A stretch of DNA of 9,973 nucleotides from Anaerolineales bacterium UBA2232. Its GTDB lineage: Bacteria > Chloroflexota > Anaerolineae > UBA2200. Shown here in pieces: positions 7,032 to 9,973 of this stretch (position 1 is its first letter; every line of letters starts with the position of its first letter). Both the position numbers and the translations under genes were made by a program. Location of the stretch: assembly GCA_002348045.1 (NCBI GenBank), contig DDYO01000282.1, positions 1-9,973 on the forward strand, read 5' to 3'. The notes under the pieces are model-generated. The model made no database searches. It saw only the letters and a program-made list of their open reading frames with translations, and was not told the origin of the DNA.

Positions 7032-8471
7032 ATGAGCCGTACGTTGGTACGCGCCGGCATGATCGTGACCATGGATGCGAGCCGGAATGTCCACCATCAG
7101 GCTGGCCTCCTCCTGGAGGGGGAGCGGATCACCGGCGTAGGACCTTGGTCGGACTTTGCCTCCGTGGACAGCCCCATCGTTGATTTGAGCCATTGTCTCG
7201 TGATGCCCGGTCTGGTTAACGCCCATACCCACACACCGATGGTGCTCTTCCGCGGGCTGGCCGAAGGACACTCCCTCCTGGGATTGACAGGCTGGTACAA
7301 CGCCATCCGGGTTTGGGAGCTCCATCTGGCGCCCGAGATGATCCCTCCCGCCGTAGCCGTTTCGTGTGCCGAGATGATTCGCACCGGCACCACCTGTTTC
7401 GCAGACCAATACTTTTACATGGACCAGATCCTGCCCGTGGTAGAAAGGAGCGGCCTGCGCGCAGCCCTCGCCTACGGAATCGTGGAGCTTGGCGATACAG
7501 CCGCCAGTGCCCATGCCCTGCGCGAGACCGAGGAGTTTCTGCAACAGCTGAGGGGCCATGACCGGCTGAAGGCATGGGTAGGTCCTCACGCCCTCTTCGC
7601 CGACAACTGCGCCGAAACGATCCGGGCAGAGCTAGAGCTAGCCAGTCGCTTTGACACCGGGTTTCACATCCACCTCTCCACCACGGGTGAAGAGGACCGC
7701 GTATGTCTGAAACAATATGGTCGCACTGCTGTCCAACAGATGAAGGTCATGGGTCTGCTGGAACGGCCTATGATCGCCGCTCACAGCCTGCACATTCCGG
7801 CTGAGGATTGGTCCACCCTGGCTGACGCTCCCTTTACCGCCATCATGATCCCTTCGTCCTGTACGCGCTCAGGAGTGCCCGCCGCACCCCTTCGTGCCAT
7901 GCAGGCGGCCGGCGTAAAGGCTGCGCTGGGCACTGATAATGTGGCCAACAACAATTCCTACGACCTGTTCGCTGACATGGGGCTGCTGGGCAAACTCATG
8001 TCCTACCGTGAGAAGGACCCCGGTGCGATTCCCGCCGACCGAATCGTGGAGATGTCCACTCTTGGTGGCGCCAGGGCGCTGGGCTTGCACAGCGAGATCG
8101 GCTCTCTGGAGGCGGGGAAGCGCGCCGACTGGATCGCACTGAACCTCGAAGAGATCGGATGGGCGCCTCGCGGAGCCCAGGACGTGTACACCGCCCTGGT
8201 CTATGCGGTGTCGGGACTGCACGTGCGCCACGTTATGGTCAATGGCCGATGGCTCTTGCGCGATGGCAAGCTGCTGACCCTTGACTATTCCATCGCGACA
8301 GCCGGGCTGGAGGCATCTCTTGATGAGTTGCGCCGCCGCCGCACCCATGCGGAGCAGGCTGAGAAGCAGACAATCGCCGCTACGTCCAGAACCCACCAGG
8401 AGGATACCAATGGCTCACGTCACGTTCGATCCATGGACACGCGTTCGGACAGCCCGCGATCTGCCAGCTGA
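7032..8471 (+). CDS. metal-dependent amidohydrolase, MTA/SAH deaminase-chlorohydrolase type
   Basis: A 479-residue cytoplasmic hydrolase of the amidohydrolase superfamily (ATZ/TRZ group), whose members deaminate or dechlorinate N-heterocycles such as adenosyl compounds, guanine or s-triazines. The metal site is visible: H65 and H67 in NAHTHTPMVLFRG, H214 in FHIHLSTT, H251 in AAHSLH and D302 in LGTDN. The N-terminal beta-sandwich part (1-60) and C-terminal return (GSLEAGKRADWIAL, then HVMVNGRWLLRDGK) are present. Two differences stand out. The Glu expected three residues after H214 (HxxE in known deaminases) is T217, and the usual SNxKL loop reads SSCTRSG (275-281). Substrate or chemistry may therefore differ from deamination. 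ATG 7032 follows GGAGGG and a promoter; upstream in-frame codons lie inside the divergent regulatory region. The 3' end overlaps the next gene by 62 bp. Confidence 0.88.
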   Translation: MSRTLVRAGMIVTMDASRNVHHQAGLLLEGERITGVGPWSDFASVDSPIVDLSHCLVMPGLVNAHTHTPMVLFRGLAEGHSLLGLTGWYNAIRVWELHLAPEMIPPAVAVSCAEMIRTGTTCFADQYFYMDQILPVVERSGLRAALAYGIVELGDTAASAHALRETEEFLQQLRGHDRLKAWVGPHALFADNCAETIRAELELASRFDTGFHIHLSTTGEEDRVCLKQYGRTAVQQMKVMGLLERPMIAAHSLHIPAEDWSTLADAPFTAIMIPSSCTRSGVPAAPLRAMQAAGVKAALGTDNVANNNSYDLFADMGLLGKLMSYREKDPGAIPADRIVEMSTLGGARALGLHSEIGSLEAGKRADWIALNLEEIGWAPRGAQDVYTALVYAVSGLHVRHVMVNGRWLLRDGKLLTLDYSIATAGLEASLDELRRRRTHAEQAEKQTIAATSRTHQEDTNGSRHVRSMDTRSDSPRSAS

Positions 8472-9654
8472 TGAAGTGATCTCGGCCGTGCAGAAGGAGA
8501 TCCGCCGCGGCCATTCCGAAAACGCTGCCGTCCTGGCCTATGAAATGCTGATAACCAGCGCCGAGCTGGAGCGCAAGCTGTGGGACAGGCTTTGTGTGAT
8601 CTCGGCCGAAGATGTGGGCTTTGGCGATCTCCAGGCTCCCATCCTCGTCAAGACCCTATGGGATTTGGCGCAGAGGTTCCAGTACGGTGAGGGCGATCGC
8701 CATCTCTTTGCCATTCACGCTGTGCGCTACCTTTCCACCCGGACCAAGGACCGCTCCAGCGACGAGATGCTCAATTGGATTCGCCGCGCCATGGAGCAGG
8801 AGAACCTGCGACCAGAGATCCCCGACTATGCCATCGACATGCATACGGCCCGCGGACAAGCGATGAGCCGCGGAGCCCGTCATTTCTGGGAAGAAGGTGC
8901 TCGCGTCCATCCCGAGCTACCTGGTCGAGAAACTTCCTACCGTGAGCGAGTGCTCAAGCTTATACACAAGCACCGCATAGTTCTGACCGGTCACCGGGGC
9001 GCAGCCAAGCTGGAACCAGAGAACACGCTGCGGGCCATGCGCAAGGCCCTTGATCTGGGCGTAGACCAGATCGAGCTGGATGTGCACCTCACCAAGGACG
9101 GGCACTTGGTCGTCATCCACGACGAGAAGGTTGACCGCACCACCAATGGTCACGGTCTCGTTCGCGATTTCCTTTTGCAGGATCTCCAGCACCTGGATGC
9201 GGGCCAGGGTGAACCAATCCCAACGCTTCAAGAGGTCATCGACCTGGTCGGAGATCACGCTGTCCTGCAGATTGAGCTCAAGGGCGAGGGCACCGCCGAG
9301 CCAACCGTGCGTCAGATCGAAGCCAACGGGCTGGCTGAACAAGTCCTGTTCACCTCATTCGCCCACGAACGGCTGCGAGAAGTACGCCGACTCAATCCAC
9401 GCATTCGCTTGGGCGCTCTGTGGGTCACACCCCCAGCAGATGCTTGCCAACAGACCATGGCGATGGGGGCCGAGGGGCTCCACATCCAGCATCAGCATAT
9501 TACGCCTGACCTCGTTCGCCAGGCCCACGAATGCGGATTGCAGATTCGGGCCTGGAACCCCGACACAGAGGAGGAAATCCAGCGCGTGGCAGACCTGGGA
9601 GTGGATGCCATCGGCTCCAATCGTCCAGATCTTCTGGTCAACCTCCTGCGCTGA
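8410..9654 (+). CDS. fusion of a RarA/MgsA C-terminal-like domain with glycerophosphodiester phosphodiesterase
   Basis: A 414-residue two-domain protein. Residues about 18-182 resemble the helical clamp-loader-like region after the AAA+ ATPase of RarA/MgsA: DEVISAVQKEIRRG (21-34), VISAEDVGFGDLQAP (63-77), HAVRYLSTRTKDRSS (103-117), IPDYAIDMHTARGQAM (137-152) and RGARHFWEEGA (154-164). No P-loop is present. Residues about 190-414 are a full GDPD barrel that splits glycerophosphodiesters into sn-glycerol 3-phosphate and an alcohol: HRG (H195), EPENT (203-206), IELDVHLTKDGHLVVIHD with E222, D224 and H237, IPTLQEVI, IELK (E289), and a C-terminal AWNPDTEEEI...GVDAIGSNRPDLL. No signal peptide is seen, so it should be cytoplasmic. 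ATG 8410 has a perfect AGGAGG six bases upstream, inside the end of the amidohydrolase gene, implying translational coupling. The helical domain's role is unknown. Confidence 0.87.
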   Translation: MAHVTFDPWTRVRTARDLPADEVISAVQKEIRRGHSENAAVLAYEMLITSAELERKLWDRLCVISAEDVGFGDLQAPILVKTLWDLAQRFQYGEGDRHLFAIHAVRYLSTRTKDRSSDEMLNWIRRAMEQENLRPEIPDYAIDMHTARGQAMSRGARHFWEEGARVHPELPGRETSYRERVLKLIHKHRIVLTGHRGAAKLEPENTLRAMRKALDLGVDQIELDVHLTKDGHLVVIHDEKVDRTTNGHGLVRDFLLQDLQHLDAGQGEPIPTLQEVIDLVGDHAVLQIELKGEGTAEPTVRQIEANGLAEQVLFTSFAHERLREVRRLNPRIRLGALWVTPPADACQQTMAMGAEGLHIQHQHITPDLVRQAHECGLQIRAWNPDTEEEIQRVADLGVDAIGSNRPDLLVNLLR

Positions 9655-9731
9655 GGACTCGGTTTGGACCTGCTGCAACGTTGCGGATCAGCCAACAGGC
9701 GCGCCCGCAGCCTATCTCTGCTTTGGGTGCC
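9655..9731. other. convergent intergenic gap
   Basis: These 77 bp separate the GDPD-fusion stop from the stop of the opposing membrane-protein gene. They contain a perfect 10-bp palindrome GCAACGTTGC (9675-9684) and GGCGCGCC (9698-9705), neither with a loop or T-run. I see no clear intrinsic terminator. Confidence 0.4.
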
Positions 9732-9973
9732 CTAACCAGCAACGCGCCTCCTGGATCTGACCCTTGGCACGGCTGCCAGAAGCGGCACGATCACGATGAT
9801 GATCAGCGTCCACGCTGTCCATGCCACAGGGGGCGTGCCCGCGTGTTTCACCGCGATCCCGGCAAAAGCCCAGACGATGACCGCTGCGTAGGCGATGTCA
9901 CCGCGGGACAGATCCATGGCCACGGCAATTGCCGCCCCAACCGCCAGCATGATCACCGCCCAGGCCACGGGGC
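9732..9973 (-). CDS. multi-pass membrane protein, C-terminal part (cut by window edge)
   Basis: The reading frame is open from the right edge to a TAG at 9732, giving the last 80 residues of a longer protein. Three hydrophobic segments are visible: AWAVIMLAVGAAIAVAM, a central IAYAAVIVWAFAGIAV and WTLIIIVIVPLLAAV. The protein then ends in an Arg-rich tail (VRSRRRVAG) that should face the cytoplasm. The first possible start in view is a GTG at 9968 without a ribosome-binding site, so the true start lies outside. The YAAVIVWAFAGIAVK segment faintly recalls the C-terminal extension of some proteins annotated as tryptophan-rich sensory (TspO-like) proteins; this is a weak impression. No function is assigned. 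Confidence 0.6.
   Translation of the reverse strand, partial: PVAWAVIMLAVGAAIAVAMDLSRGDIAYAAVIVWAFAGIAVKHAGTPPVAWTAWTLIIIVIVPLLAAVPRVRSRRRVAG

Noticed and set aside
8281..8409. N-terminal extension of the GDPD fusion up to 8281
   Set aside because: It would overlap the amidohydrolase by nearly 200 bp, reads as Arg/Ser/Pro-rich noise, and ignores the perfect AGGAGG in front of ATG 8410.
8476..8608. Exact 13-base direct repeat GTGATCTCGGCCG at 8476 and 8596, 120 bp apart
   Set aside because: Both copies are in the same frame and encode VISA in two separate helices of the N-terminal domain. A chance match of common codons is the simplest explanation.
9675..9705. Palindromes GCAACGTTGC and GGCGCGCC after the GDPD gene, considered as a terminator
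   Set aside because: Neither has a loop or a following T-run, and no longer stem can be built around them.

Overview
The window looks like a chromosomal segment of a fairly GC-rich bacterium (roughly 60 % GC by eye) with sigma70-type promoters, short 5' leaders and purine-rich ribosome-binding sites. No rRNA, tRNA, insertion sequence, phage gene or CRISPR array is visible. The flavour of several proteins (MutS with a GPNMSGKST P-loop, the MFS carrier, the stand-alone-type RarA/MgsA C-terminal-like domain) suggests Chloroflexota or a similar environmental lineage. This is an impression from sequence style, not a proven placement.

Left part (1-4489). A complete mutS (118-2700, +) has a clear promoter and ends 48 bp from a convergent DEDDh 3'-5' exonuclease (2749-3420, -). 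The exonuclease is divergently transcribed from a GufA-type ZIP metal transporter (3581-4393, +). Each of these three genes has a recognisable promoter of the form TTGnnn-N17-TATACT. A large, nearly perfect inverted repeat (4428-4476) separates the ZIP gene from the convergent next gene and probably ends transcription from both sides.

Right part (4490-9654). Four genes are arranged around one divergent promoter region (6886-7031). Leftward run an MFS transporter and then a glycerol-3-phosphate dehydrogenase-like (GpsA-like) protein. Rightward run an amidohydrolase of the MTA/SAH deaminase-chlorohydrolase type and, overlapping it by 62 bp, a two-domain protein. That protein joins a RarA/MgsA C-terminal-like helical domain, without the AAA+ ATPase, to a complete glycerophosphodiester phosphodiesterase (GDPD). 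GDPD releases sn-glycerol 3-phosphate and GpsA interconverts that with dihydroxyacetone phosphate, so the four genes could form an uptake and breakdown route for a glycerophospho-compound whose head group is handled by the amidohydrolase. This is inference from gene order.

The two most unusual items are the helical-domain/GDPD fusion and the non-canonical active sites of the amidohydrolase (Thr in place of the expected catalytic Glu) and of the GpsA-like protein (Ser in place of the expected substrate-binding Asn). The right edge holds the 3' part of a leftward gene for a multi-pass membrane protein. There is no gene-free stretch longer than 160 bp.
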